64,000 nucleotides of DNA from positions 1 to 64,000 of the forward strand of contig NZ_FOIJ01000024.1 of the NCBI RefSeq assembly GCF_900111745.1. The letters run 5' to 3'. The number at the start of each line of letters is the position of its first letter. The stretch's first letter is position 1. Below the pieces are notes generated by a model. That model had not been told where the DNA came from, made no database searches, and saw only the letters and a program-made list of their open reading frames with translations. This document shows positions 25,595 to 34,552 of this stretch, piece by piece. Source of the stretch: Stigmatella erecta (lineage in GTDB: Bacteria > Myxococcota > Myxococcia > Myxococcales > Myxococcaceae). The position numbers and the translations under genes were made by a program.

Positions 25595-25836
25595 CCCTCT
25601 GGTCTCCTCCTGAAGTGGAAAGCCCGACCATAATGCCCCGGCGGCACGGATGCTGCTTTCCCGTCAGCCCTCCACCCCGGAATTCCCGGTGGACGGGCCC
25701 CCGGGCGGGCAGGCGGGCCGGCACTCTTCACTATTCAACGCTGGCCCCCCGGGTGCTCGAAGCGCGCACAACGCCCCGCCATGCCGCCCTTGCCCCCCCA
25801 TAGACTGGGCCTCCCCTCGCTGACAGGAGCCCTCGT

Positions 25837-27147
25837 ATCGTCTCCGAACTCGCCATCATCGTGCTGCTCGTGCTCGCCAATGGCATCTTCGCGGGGGCGG
25901 AGATCGCGCTCATCTCCCTGCGCAAGACGCGGCTGCGCGAGCTGGTGGAGGCCGGCAGCGGCGCGGCGAAGTCCGTGCTCGCCCTCCGGGAAGACCCGGA
26001 GCGCTTCCTCGCCACGGTCCAGATTGGCATCAGCGTCATCGGTGCCGCCGCGGCGGCCTTCGGCGGCGCCTCCATCGCCAAGCGCCTGGCCCCCGTGCTC
26101 GCGGAGCTGGGGGTGGCCACCACCGCCTCCGAGGAGCTGGCCCTGGCGATCGTGGTGGTGTTCGTCTCGTTCCTGTCCCTGGTGCTGGGCGAGCTGGTGC
26201 CCAAGTCGCTGGCCCTCCAGCACGCCGAGCGCTACGCGCTGCTCATTGGCCCGGTGCTGCGCGGCCTGTCCCGGTTGATGAAGCCGGTGGTGTGGTTTCT
26301 CACCTTCAGCTCCAACCTCGTGCTGCGCTTCTTCGGCGACAAGACGAACTTCAGCGAGTCACGCCTGTCCGCCGAGGAGCTCCAGCAGCTCGTGGAAGAG
26401 GCGGCCCGGAGCGGCACGGTGGACCCGCGCACGGGCGACATCGCCTCGCGCGCCTTCGAGCTGGCGGAGCTGACGGCCTTCGAGGTGATGGTGCCCCGCG
26501 CGCGCATCACCGCCCTGTCCCGGCGCGCCTCCCAGGAGGAAATTCAGCGCGTGATTCTGGAGGAGGGGCACTCCCGGATGCCCGTCTACGACGGGGTGCT
26601 GGACAACATCGTCGGGTACGTCATCGCCCAGGATCTGCTGGGCATGGCCTTCGAGAAGCAGCTCATCCTCCTGGAGGACGTGCTGCGCCCCGCCTACTTC
26701 GTGCCGGAGGCGACGCGGGCGTTGGACCTGCTGCGCCAGCTCCAGACGCGGCGCTGCCCCATGGCCATCGTCGTCGACGAGCAGGGCGGGCTCTCCGGCC
26801 TCGTCACCACGGAGGACCTCGTCGAGGAGCTGGTGGGCGAGCTCTTCAGCGAGAACGACACGCCCCCCGAGCTGCTGCGCCGCGAGGCCGACGGCACGAT
26901 GCTCGTGGACGGCACCGCCCCCATCCGGGATGTGAACCGGGAGCTGGGCTTCGAGCTGCCGGAGGGCGACAGCTGGTCCACGGTGGGCGGGCTCTGCATG
27001 TCGCTCGCGGGCGCCATTCCCGCGCCGCCCACCCGGCTGTCCCTGCCCGATGGCGCCGTGCTGGAGGTGGTCGAGGCGTCCGCCCGGCGCGTCAAGCGCG
27101 TGCGCATCCACCCGCCCCCGCCCCCCGCGGCTTCACCCCCTGCCTGA
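25837..27147 (+). CDS. CNNM/CorC (hemolysin C-like) membrane protein
   Basis: 436 residues if started at ATC 25837. Four hydrophobic segments of the DUF21/CNNM domain come first (ANGIFAGAEIALISLRKTRL, VQIGISVIGAAAAAFGG, IVVVFVSFLSLVLGELVPK), then two CBS domains (MVPRARITALS and CPMAIVVDEQGGLSGLVTTEDLVEEL) and a CorC_HlyC C-terminal domain (DGTAPIRDVNRELGFELPEGD). Relatives are linked to magnesium or cobalt transport. No ATG, GTG or TTG exists in frame between the stop at 25801 and GTG 25861. AGGAG at 25825-25829 is spaced seven bases from ATC 25837, and starting there restores the usual first membrane helix; GTG 25861 would clip it. Confidence 0.85.
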   Translation: MVSELAIIVLLVLANGIFAGAEIALISLRKTRLRELVEAGSGAAKSVLALREDPERFLATVQIGISVIGAAAAAFGGASIAKRLAPVLAELGVATTASEELALAIVVVFVSFLSLVLGELVPKSLALQHAERYALLIGPVLRGLSRLMKPVVWFLTFSSNLVLRFFGDKTNFSESRLSAEELQQLVEEAARSGTVDPRTGDIASRAFELAELTAFEVMVPRARITALSRRASQEEIQRVILEEGHSRMPVYDGVLDNIVGYVIAQDLLGMAFEKQLILLEDVLRPAYFVPEATRALDLLRQLQTRRCPMAIVVDEQGGLSGLVTTEDLVEELVGELFSENDTPPELLRREADGTMLVDGTAPIRDVNRELGFELPEGDSWSTVGGLCMSLAGAIPAPPTRLSLPDGAVLEVVEASARRVKRVRIHPPPPPAASPPA

Positions 27148-27152
27148 AAAGC

Positions 27153-27190
27153 ACGGCGGCGAGGCCCCCTGGAACCGGGGACCCCGCCGT
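27153..27190 (-). terminator. Strong stem-loop between convergent genes
   Basis: ACGGCGG (27153-27159) pairs with CCGCCGT (27184-27190), and an inner CCCC/GGGG helix closes on a TGGAACC loop. On the minus strand the helix is followed by GCTTTTC, so it suits rho-independent termination of the beta-barrel gene ending at 27219 and may also stop plus-strand readthrough from the CNNM gene. Confidence 0.7.
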
Positions 27191-27218
27191 CATTCCCTGC
27201 GAGCGGTGGGCGCGTCCG

Positions 27219-28208
27219 TTAGAACGTGCCACCGATGTTCAGCGTGCCGGAGTAGCGGCCGTTGCCGTTGAGGCCGTCATCCACCGCGGCGAAGTCCTGG
27301 TCGAACAGGAAGTTGTAGTTCGCCCGCAGGTCCGCGGTGAAGCTGCCGAAGTGGGTCCGGAGACCCGCGCCCACGGGCACGTTGCCCACGGTGTCGTCGC
27401 TGAAGCCGCCGCCGGTGCCGCGGAAGTTGTAGTCGCTCAGGCCGATGCCGCCCAGCACGTAGGGCTGGACCGGAGTCGCCGACAGGGCGAACGTGGCGGC
27501 CGCCTGGCCACCGTTGCGCACGATGTCCGGGCCGCTGGAGGCCGAGAACGCCGTGTCGGACACATCGTTCACGGCGCCGCTGTAGCCCAGCTCGAGGCCG
27601 AACACCTTGGAGGGCTTGATGGCGGCCGTCACACCGTAGGCGGCACCCGGATCAATCGCGGGGGCCAGCGAGCCGGTGTAGCCTTCCACACCGCCGCCGA
27701 CCATCAGGGTCAGGCCGCGCATGTTGGCCCCGGACTCCTTCTTCTCCTTGCGCGCCACGTCGTTCTCATCGACGTCCACGGTCGGGGTGAAGGCCGCGCT
27801 GCTCGGAGGCGGCGGGGGCGGCGCCACCTGCTGCGCCGGAGGCGGCGTCAGCTGCGGCTCGCGCAGCGGCTCACTCTGGCTGTCCCACGCGCTGCCGCTG
27901 CCGCCCGTGCCGCTCACGGGCTCACACCGCAGCAACACCTCGCCCTGCTGAACGTCCATCGAAGACCCGGTGCTGAGCGACGAGTCGCTCTGGGCGATCC
28001 CGGCCTGGCCGCTGCCCCCGATGGACTCCTCCACCGGCTCGGTCTCGATGACCGCCACGCTCTCATCCATCACCGTGGGCGAGCCCATGGTGCTTGCTTG
28101 GGTGTCCTTCTTCTCGAACCCCGGAGGGCAGTCCTTGCCGTCTCCCGCCAGAGCCGCACCGCTGTAGAGAAGCGCGGCAACCGCGCCCGTCAGAATCTTC
28201 GCTTTCAT
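27219..28208 (-). CDS. Outer-membrane beta-barrel protein with Pro-rich linker
   Basis: 329 residues from ATG 28208, with GGAGG five bases upstream. A Sec leader ends near GAALAGD. Residues 25-150 are a low-complexity acidic/Ser/Gly region followed by a Pro-rich stretch. Residues 160-329 are a run of amphipathic strands (GLTLMVGGGVEGY, VFGLELGYSGAVND, VQPYVLGGIGLSDYNF, FTADLRANYNFLF) ending in NIGGTF, a C-terminal Phe as in OmpA-like eight-strand barrels. The role is unknown. A stem-loop terminator lies just downstream. Confidence 0.8.
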   Translation of the reverse strand: MKAKILTGAVAALLYSGAALAGDGKDCPPGFEKKDTQASTMGSPTVMDESVAVIETEPVEESIGGSGQAGIAQSDSSLSTGSSMDVQQGEVLLRCEPVSGTGGSGSAWDSQSEPLREPQLTPPPAQQVAPPPPPPSSAAFTPTVDVDENDVARKEKKESGANMRGLTLMVGGGVEGYTGSLAPAIDPGAAYGVTAAIKPSKVFGLELGYSGAVNDVSDTAFSASSGPDIVRNGGQAAATFALSATPVQPYVLGGIGLSDYNFRGTGGGFSDDTVGNVPVGAGLRTHFGSFTADLRANYNFLFDQDFAAVDDGLNGNGRYSGTLNIGGTF

Positions 28209-28336
28209 CCAACCCTCCGTTGTCCTGTGACTGACAAGAAGGTTGGGGGCGATCACGTCCCTGGCAAGATGCGTTCCAAGAACGCCACCGGGGCAGGCCT
28301 CCCGGACGCACAGCGTCCAGGCAGGCAGTCAAGCGC

Positions 28337-30226
28337 TCAGTCCCGCGTCCATTCCGAGGCGGTGACGACCGGTAACTGCAGGGCCCGCTCGCGGTCGAGA
28401 TCCAGGTTGCCGATGTGCAGGGACAGGGGCGACTGGACCCACTTGTAGATGGACTGGAGGAAGAGGCGGACGAACTTGTCCACGTAGACCTTGAGCCGCT
28501 CGGGCTCCACCTCGGGGAACATGGTGGAGAGGGCCTGCACCAGCTCGGCGGGGACCAGCTTCTCGCCCGCGAAGAGGTAGAAGCACGCATCGAGGATGGG
28601 GAAGGGCATCAGCTCCTCCTCGCCCACCTGGTTGTGCGCCAGCTCCGGCCCGGCGGGCTTGGAGAGCACCTTGCGGATGCCCTCGTAGCCCGTCTTCTCC
28701 TGGAGGTAGTCCAGCAGGTACATGACCACCGTCTTGGGCACGTTGGCGATGACGGCCAGCGCCCCCATCAGGTCGCCTCCGGTGGTGGTGTAGCCCACCG
28801 CCTTCTCGCTCATGTTGCCCGTCTGGAGGAACAGGCCGCCGCTGGAGTTGGACCAGTTCCACATGCGCTGGGCGCGCAGGCGCGCCTGGATGTTCTGCTC
28901 GGTGATGGGGGTGACGGCCGTCTCCCCGAGCATCTGCTTCACCACGGCCAGCTCCCGGTCGAAGGCCTCCTCGATGGGCACCACCTGGAAGGGCACGCCC
29001 AGCTCCCGGGTGATGGTCTCCGCCGCCTCGCGCGTGGTGTCGCTGGAGTAGCGGCTGGGCATGTAGAAGGTCTGCAGGAGCGAGCCCGGGTTGTCCGGCC
29101 GCGCCCGCTTCGCGTACCGGTGGGCGATGAGCAGCGTGAGCAGCGAGTCCCGGCCGCCCGACAGCGAGATGCCGATGCACTTGAAGGCGCGCGTCTTCTC
29201 GAAGTAGTCGCCCACGCCCAGCGCCAGCGCGTCGAGGATGTCCTCGCACAGCGCCTCGCGGGCGGGCCTGCGCTGGTCGGGGCCGGGAAGGAAGAAGCTG
29301 CGGTGCGGCGGCGCCGGGTACGTGAGCGTCTCGCGCCGCGTCTGGAGGATGCCCATGCAGTCCAGGATGGGCACCAGCTTGCCGCCGTCGGCCACCCACT
29401 CCTCGCGGTCGCTGCGCCAGGTGGTGTTCTCCGCGCGCAGGCGCACGGTGCGGTCCAGGTCCACCACCGCCGAGGTGTAGCCCTCCTGGAAGCGCGGCGT
29501 CTCGATGACGGAGCGGCCGTTCTGGTTCAGGAAGCCCCCGCCATCGAAGATGATGCCGTCGTTGCTGCCCAGGGCGTTGGCGTAGGCGATGGAGCACTGG
29601 TGGTCCGCGGCGCGCGTGGCGAGCAGCTCCCGCCGCGTGTCCACGAAGCCCAGCCGGAAGGGCGAGGCCGACAGGTTCACCACCAGCTCGGCGCCCGAGT
29701 AGGTGCGGCGGCGCTGCGGGCCATCCGCGCTCCAGATGTCCTCGCACACCTCCGGGGCAATCACGCCGAAGTCGAAGCGGAAGAGGTAATCGCCCAGCGG
29801 CACGCCGCGGTGCACCTCCGCCATGCCCGGGTAGCCGCGCGAGTAGGTGCGGCCCTCATAGAAGATGTTGTAGGTGGGCAGCTTCTCCTTGGGCACCAGC
29901 CCCAGGATGTGGCCCGCGGCCACCACCGCCGCGCAGTTGAGGCGCAGGCCCTGGTGGGCCACCGCCACCCCCACCACGAACACGGTGGCCAGCTTGGCCG
30001 TCTCGCGCGCGAAGCGCTCCAGCTCCGGCCACTGGTGGTCGATGAAGCCCTGCCACTGCACCAGGTCCTCGGCCGGGTAGCCGCCGATGAGCTGCTCCTG
30101 GAAGAGGCCGATGGTGACGCCCTCGGCGGCCATCCGCCGCCCCAGCTCGAGCGCCCGGTCCACGTTCCGGGAGAACGCTCCCACCGTGGTGTTGACGCTG
30201 GCGAGCCCTACCTTGACAAGCCGCAT
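28337..30226 (-). CDS. nadE: Glutamine-dependent NAD+ synthase
   Basis: 629 residues, two-domain form. The N-terminal nitrilase-like glutaminase has Glu in FQEQLIGGYPAED, Lys in VPKEKLPTYN and the nucleophile Cys in APEVCEDIW. The C-terminal synthetase has the ATP PP-loop ISLSGGRDSLLTL near residue 355 and GNMSEKAVGYTTTGGDLMG. It converts deamido-NAD+, ATP and glutamine-derived ammonia to NAD+. The length and motifs match the bacterial glutamine-dependent NadE. The next gene upstream is on the same strand but 120 bp away. Confidence 0.94.
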   Translation of the reverse strand: MRLVKVGLASVNTTVGAFSRNVDRALELGRRMAAEGVTIGLFQEQLIGGYPAEDLVQWQGFIDHQWPELERFARETAKLATVFVVGVAVAHQGLRLNCAAVVAAGHILGLVPKEKLPTYNIFYEGRTYSRGYPGMAEVHRGVPLGDYLFRFDFGVIAPEVCEDIWSADGPQRRRTYSGAELVVNLSASPFRLGFVDTRRELLATRAADHQCSIAYANALGSNDGIIFDGGGFLNQNGRSVIETPRFQEGYTSAVVDLDRTVRLRAENTTWRSDREEWVADGGKLVPILDCMGILQTRRETLTYPAPPHRSFFLPGPDQRRPAREALCEDILDALALGVGDYFEKTRAFKCIGISLSGGRDSLLTLLIAHRYAKRARPDNPGSLLQTFYMPSRYSSDTTREAAETITRELGVPFQVVPIEEAFDRELAVVKQMLGETAVTPITEQNIQARLRAQRMWNWSNSSGGLFLQTGNMSEKAVGYTTTGGDLMGALAVIANVPKTVVMYLLDYLQEKTGYEGIRKVLSKPAGPELAHNQVGEEELMPFPILDACFYLFAGEKLVPAELVQALSTMFPEVEPERLKVYVDKFVRLFLQSIYKWVQSPLSLHIGNLDLDRERALQLPVVTASEWTRD

Positions 30227-30346
30227 GGGTGCGAATCCTCTCGAGGCCCACGGCGCGTGCGCACGCGCGGGCCGGTGTGGTGTCCAGGGGGAGAAAAGGC
30301 CTGGGATGCGGGAGGACGCAAGCGTTTCGGCGCGCGCGGCCCGGAC

Positions 30347-31003
30347 TTAGTTCAGTGGTCCGGTGGGCTTCACGGGCTGGAGGCGCGCCATCAGCTCGCC
30401 CACCTCCCCGGTCACCACCTCCAGGCGCTTGCGGACATCCAGCTCCGCCAGCAGCTCCTGGCGCCGCTCTGGCTCGGGGATGATGGCCGCGGCCACCACG
30501 TCCGCCAGCGTTCCCCCGCCGGCGCGCGCCACCGCGGGCAGCAGCCCCTCGGAGAAGGAGGGCGGCACCCGCCCCGCGAGCTCGAACACCGCCTGCCGGA
30601 GCTGCTCCTCCTCGGGCCCCTCGTAAGGGAAGTCCGGCAGCAGCTCCACCCGGATCTGACGGTAGAGCCGCTCGGCGGGCAGCTCGGACACCAGCCGGGC
30701 CCGGCAGACGCCCTGCAGGAGGATGTTGTAGCGGCCGCTCTCCAGCACCTCGTGCCAGACGATGAGGCCCGCGCACAGGATGGGCTGCAGGGCCGGCCGC
30801 CCGGCATAGCCCGGCTCCCAGCCGGGCGCGAGCTGGGCCAGGGCCATGACCTGGTCGCCCGCCAGCGCGTCCCGCACCAGCTCCCGGTACCGGGGCTCGA
30901 AGATGTGGAGCGGCAGCACCGAGTGCGGCAAGAGCACCGCGGACGGCAGGGGAAAGACCTTCAGCGATTCCGAGGCTTCAACGAGGCGGGTGGGGACCGT
31001 CAT
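30347..31003 (-). CDS. Lon N-terminal (LON substrate-binding) domain protein
   Basis: 218 residues from ATG 31003, which has an AGGAGAGG stretch upstream. It consists of a Lon_N domain only: LKVFPLPSAVLLPHSVLPLHIFEPRYRELV, then ILLQGVCRARLV and a helical C-terminus, with no ATPase or protease domain. Stand-alone Lon_N proteins of this length are widespread and of unclear role, perhaps substrate adaptors. It shares a 128-bp divergent region with the VTT-family gene. Confidence 0.83.
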   Translation of the reverse strand: MTVPTRLVEASESLKVFPLPSAVLLPHSVLPLHIFEPRYRELVRDALAGDQVMALAQLAPGWEPGYAGRPALQPILCAGLIVWHEVLESGRYNILLQGVCRARLVSELPAERLYRQIRVELLPDFPYEGPEEEQLRQAVFELAGRVPPSFSEGLLPAVARAGGGTLADVVAAAIIPEPERRQELLAELDVRKRLEVVTGEVGELMARLQPVKPTGPLN

Positions 31004-31131
31004 GGGCGCTTCCTCTCCTGGAATACTGTTCATAAGGCAGCCCCCTGGAAGCCGCACCCCCATCAGGCGGGAGCTCACCGGCTCGCAAGGCGGTGGAAAC
31101 TGGCCGTGCTTTCGCTAGGGTGCGCAGCCAC

Positions 31132-31707
31132 ATGCCGGATACGTCCTCCGTTAAGGTGCCCGCCGTCCCCGCCGAGAAGCTCTCCTGGTACCGGAGGCTC
31201 TACCTGCGCGTGGAGGCCCTGTCCTCCACCAAACATGCCCTGGCGGCCATGCTGGTGGTGTCCGTGGTGGACGGCTCGTTCTTTCCGGTACCGCCCTTCG
31301 CGCTGCTGGTGCCCATGGTGATGGCCCAGCCGAAGAAGTGGCTGCGCTATGCGGTGCTGGGGACGGTGGCGAGCCTGGCCGGTGGACTGCTCGGCTACTG
31401 GCTGGGCACGCTCATCAACGCCGGCGCCGTGAGCTTCCTGAACATCGACCTGAACATGCGCGTGCAGCGCTTCGGCATCGATGCCTCGCTGGGCGAGCTG
31501 CTGGGCCAGAACTTCTGGGTGCTGGCGCTGCTGTGCTCGGTGCTGCCCACCCCGTTCAAGGTGGTGGCCATCGGCAGCGGCATGGTGTCCGTGCCGCTGG
31601 ACCGCTTCCTCCTGGCGGCCGTCATCGGCCGCACGCTGCGCTTCATGGCCGTGTCCGGGGTGATGCGCTTCGCGGGCCCCACCGCGCGCAAGTGGCTGCG
31701 CGTCTGA
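31132..31707 (+). CDS. VTT/DedA-like membrane protein (YqaA type)
   Basis: 191 residues with four hydrophobic segments: AMLVVSVVDGSFFPVPPFALLVPMV, AVLGTVASLAGGLLGYWLG, VLALLCSVLPTPFKVVAIGSG and FLLAAVIGRTLRFM. The FPVPPF and LPTPFKVVAIGSG loops, with re-entrant Pro, and the GR near the end are the marks of the VTT (SNARE-associated/YqaA) family, implicated in lipid scrambling or undecaprenyl-phosphate handling. The start at ATG 31132 follows the divergent Lon_N gene by 128 bp. Confidence 0.8.
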   Translation: MPDTSSVKVPAVPAEKLSWYRRLYLRVEALSSTKHALAAMLVVSVVDGSFFPVPPFALLVPMVMAQPKKWLRYAVLGTVASLAGGLLGYWLGTLINAGAVSFLNIDLNMRVQRFGIDASLGELLGQNFWVLALLCSVLPTPFKVVAIGSGMVSVPLDRFLLAAVIGRTLRFMAVSGVMRFAGPTARKWLRV

Positions 31708-31723
31708 GCCCTCCGGGGGGCGC

Positions 31724-34129
31724 TCACGAGCCGGTCCGCAGCACCCCAGGCTCCATCGCCGCGTCGATGGTGGCCAGCAGCACGTCGGGCCGCACCGGCT
31801 TCTCCAGCACCTGATTGCGCACCGTGCGCAGGAACTCGCGCGCGGCCGCCGTGCAGGCGCCCCCGGAGATGAAGACCAGGCGCTCGGCCAGCGCCGGCTC
31901 GCGCAGGGTCAGCCAGGCATGGATGTCCATCCCCGTCGTGCCGGGCATCTGCAAGTCACACACGACGACGTCGAAGCGCTGGCCCGCGGAGACCCACTCC
32001 AGCGCCTCGCTGCCGCGCGTGGTGGTGACGACATCGTGGCTGGGCTCCAGCAGCAGGCGCATGGACTGCGCCAGGCGGGGCTCGTCGTCGATGATGAGGA
32101 CGCGCCCGCGCCGCGCCGGGGCCCTCTCCTGGGCTTCCACCACCTGGCTCATACGTTGAGGCAACGTGTTCACTTCGCCCTCCGAAGGAGCCGCCGGCAA
32201 CAAAACGGTGAAGACGGAGCCCCGGCCTGGCTCACTGCGGACGAGCAGCTCGCCCCCGTGCGCCCGGATGATCTGATGACAGATGGAGAGCCCCAACCCG
32301 GTGCCCTCCTCGCTCGACTTGGTGGTGAAGAAGGGCTCGAAGATGTGCGGGAGCACCTGGGGGTGAATGCCCCGGCCGGTGTCCGACACCTCCACCAGCG
32401 CCCGCCCATCCAGCGCCCTTCCGGTGCGCACCCGCACCTCGTGCCGCTCGGCGCTCCCATCCGGGATGGCCTGCATCGCGTTGACGAGCAGGTTGAGCAG
32501 CACCTGCCCCAGCCGCGCCTCGCTGCCCATCACCCGGGGCACCGTCCCGTACTCCTCGACGAGCCGGGCCCGGCTGCCCAGCACGTGCCGCGTCATGCGC
32601 AGCGCGGGGGCCGCCACCGCGAGCAGGTCCACCCGCTGGTGCTCCTCGCTCCCCTCCCGGCTGAACGTGCGGAGATCCTGCACGAGCAGCCGGATGCGCT
32701 CGGCGCCCTCCTGCGCATTGCGCATGTGGCCATACACCGCGCGGCTCACCGCGGTGCCACGGCCCAGCTCCCGCGCCGCCGCATCCAGGTTCATCGTCAG
32801 GTAGGCCAGCGGGTTGTTGATTTCGTGGCCCACGCCCGCGGCGAGCGTCCCCACCGCGGCGATGCGCTCGGCGGCCAGGAGGCGCGCGCGCATCTCGTGG
32901 GTCGCGGTGACGTCCCGGTGCATGGAGACCAGGTGGGTGGGCACCCCCGCCGCGTCCCGGACGGGGGACAGCTGCAGCTCGCTGTAGCGGCGCTGGCCAT
33001 CCCCGCGCGCCAGGGGCACCTCTCCCCGGAACGGAAGCGCCCTGCTCAGGGCCTCCTCCATGCGCTGACGCGCCCCGGGCGCCATCTCGCCCACGTGCTT
33101 GCTGGGTGAGGCCCCCCGCACCTCCTCCGGGGGCGCGCCCACCAGCGCGTGGTAGGTGGCGTTGGCGTAGACGATGCGGGGCCCCTCGGGCGTCACCTGG
33201 CTGATGGTGACCCCCTCGCCCACGTCGCGCAGGGCCGCGTCCAGCAGCTCCAGCCGCGCCAGCGCATTGCGGCGCTCGGCGCTCACGGCCGCGAGCAACA
33301 GCCCGGCGACGGAGTGCACGGTGATGAAGAGCTGGTTGACCAGCAGGTGGCCGCCCTCGGTGCCTTCGGCGAAGGGGCCGTTGCCCGTCACCGTGCCCCA
33401 GATGGACATCACGGTGATGAACAGCGTGGTGAGCGCCGTGCCCCGGGGGCCAAAGCGCAGGGCGGCCCAGATGCACACCGGCACGAAGAGCGAGGGCTCC
33501 GCGCGGGTGATGCGCGCATCCAGCACCCCACCGTGAAACACCTCCCAGCCGAGCACCAGGACGGACACGCCGAGCCCCAGCGCCTCGGCCCGGTGCGCCA
33601 GGGGCCGCCGCTGCCACACCAGCAAGGCGGCCGGCACCACGACCAGGAGGCCCAGCGCATCGCCCGCCCACCACACCGTGGCCGCCGCCCCGAAGGACGT
33701 CTGCGCCAGGGCGCCCGACAGGCTCAGGCTGAACACGCCCACCAGGGCGCTCACGAGCGGGCAGCCCACCGCCACCAGAATCAGCGAGACGACGTCCCGC
33801 ACGCGCTCCAGCAGGGGCGAGAAGCCCAGGCGCCGCAGCGCCCACAGCGCGAGCACCGCCTCCAGCGTGCTGCTCACGGACATGCCCAGGCAGGCGGGCC
33901 AGGGCGAGCCCCTCAGCAGGGTGAAGGCCAGCGTGCCCAGGAAGACGCCGGGCCAGTACGCCCCCCCGAGCCACAGGAGCGCGGCGAGTGCCACCCCCGA
34001 GGCCGGCCAGACAGGGCTGACGGCATCCGGGAAGATGGCGAACGGCACGCTCACATACCCGGCGGCCAGGTACAGCCCGGCCAACCCCAGCATGCGTCGC
34101 AGGCCGCGCGGGGTGAAAGCCCGTGCCAT
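31724..34129 (-). CDS. MASE1-PAS hybrid histidine kinase with C-terminal receiver
   Basis: About 801 residues from ATG 34129, chosen because it places the first membrane helix near the N-terminus; in-frame ATG 34186 is possible. Order: MASE1 integral membrane sensor with FPDAVSPVWPASGVALAALLW (residues about 10-300), a PAS domain with GEGVTISQV, HisKA with AAGVGHEINNPLAYL, HATPase with NLLVNAMQAI, DTGRGI and GTGLGLSICHQI, then a receiver with VLIIDDEPRLA and phospho-acceptor Asp in VVVCDLQMPGT. It probably senses an unknown signal in the inner membrane and hands phosphate to its own receiver. No partner regulator gene is adjacent. Confidence 0.9.
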   Translation of the reverse strand: MARAFTPRGLRRMLGLAGLYLAAGYVSVPFAIFPDAVSPVWPASGVALAALLWLGGAYWPGVFLGTLAFTLLRGSPWPACLGMSVSSTLEAVLALWALRRLGFSPLLERVRDVVSLILVAVGCPLVSALVGVFSLSLSGALAQTSFGAAATVWWAGDALGLLVVVPAALLVWQRRPLAHRAEALGLGVSVLVLGWEVFHGGVLDARITRAEPSLFVPVCIWAALRFGPRGTALTTLFITVMSIWGTVTGNGPFAEGTEGGHLLVNQLFITVHSVAGLLLAAVSAERRNALARLELLDAALRDVGEGVTISQVTPEGPRIVYANATYHALVGAPPEEVRGASPSKHVGEMAPGARQRMEEALSRALPFRGEVPLARGDGQRRYSELQLSPVRDAAGVPTHLVSMHRDVTATHEMRARLLAAERIAAVGTLAAGVGHEINNPLAYLTMNLDAAARELGRGTAVSRAVYGHMRNAQEGAERIRLLVQDLRTFSREGSEEHQRVDLLAVAAPALRMTRHVLGSRARLVEEYGTVPRVMGSEARLGQVLLNLLVNAMQAIPDGSAERHEVRVRTGRALDGRALVEVSDTGRGIHPQVLPHIFEPFFTTKSSEEGTGLGLSICHQIIRAHGGELLVRSEPGRGSVFTVLLPAAPSEGEVNTLPQRMSQVVEAQERAPARRGRVLIIDDEPRLAQSMRLLLEPSHDVVTTTRGSEALEWVSAGQRFDVVVCDLQMPGTTGMDIHAWLTLREPALAERLVFISGGACTAAAREFLRTVRNQVLEKPVRPDVLLATIDAAMEPGVLRTGS

Positions 34130-34333
34130 GAACTCATGGAATAAAATGGCTCCGTCCCCCCCGGATGGCCCGCGTACGGGGAGCATCGTACCCGGCCACG
34201 AGGCTGGGTCAAAACCTACCGGACAGCATTTTTCGCGTTTTGTCTTCCTCCGTGCGTTGGCGGGCAATCGCCCGGCGCCGCCCCCGTAGGAAAGGACGTG
34301 GTGAAGACCCGCATCCCGGAGGAATCGAATACC

Positions 34334-34552
34334 ATGTCACGTCCTGGTGCCGCCGCCCTGCTGTCGTTCATCGTTCCAGGAGTGGGCCAGATTTATAATG
34401 GCGACATCCTGCGCGGCCTCTTCTGGCTCATCATCACCCCGGGCTTCTGGGTGGGCTCGGGGGGGCTCCTGGGCTGGGTGTGCCACCTCATCGCCGCCGC
34501 CACGGCGTACAGCCGCGCCGAGGACAAGGAGATGGGCCGCCTGCCGGCCTAG
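34334..34552 (+). CDS. Small TM2-like membrane protein
   Basis: 72 residues from ATG 34334, with GGAGGAA about eleven bases upstream. Two hydrophobic segments, AALLSFIVPGVGQIYNGD and FWLIITPGFWVGSGGLLGWVCHLIAA, contain the PG.GQ.YNG.. core of TM2/DUF5683-type proteins. It is an inner-membrane protein of unknown role. It faces the divergent MASE1 kinase and ends with a 4-bp convergent overlap with the phosphatase gene. Confidence 0.75.
   Translation: MSRPGAAALLSFIVPGVGQIYNGDILRGLFWLIITPGFWVGSGGLLGWVCHLIAAATAYSRAEDKEMGRLPA

Noticed and set aside
28304-28318. GGACGC-ACA-GCGTCC hairpin upstream of the beta-barrel gene and after nadE
   Set aside because: Only six base pairs and no T tract on either side, so it is not a convincing terminator.
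28415-31321. A 968-residue open frame on the plus strand
   Set aside because: It lies opposite nadE and the Lon_N gene and has only low-complexity composition.
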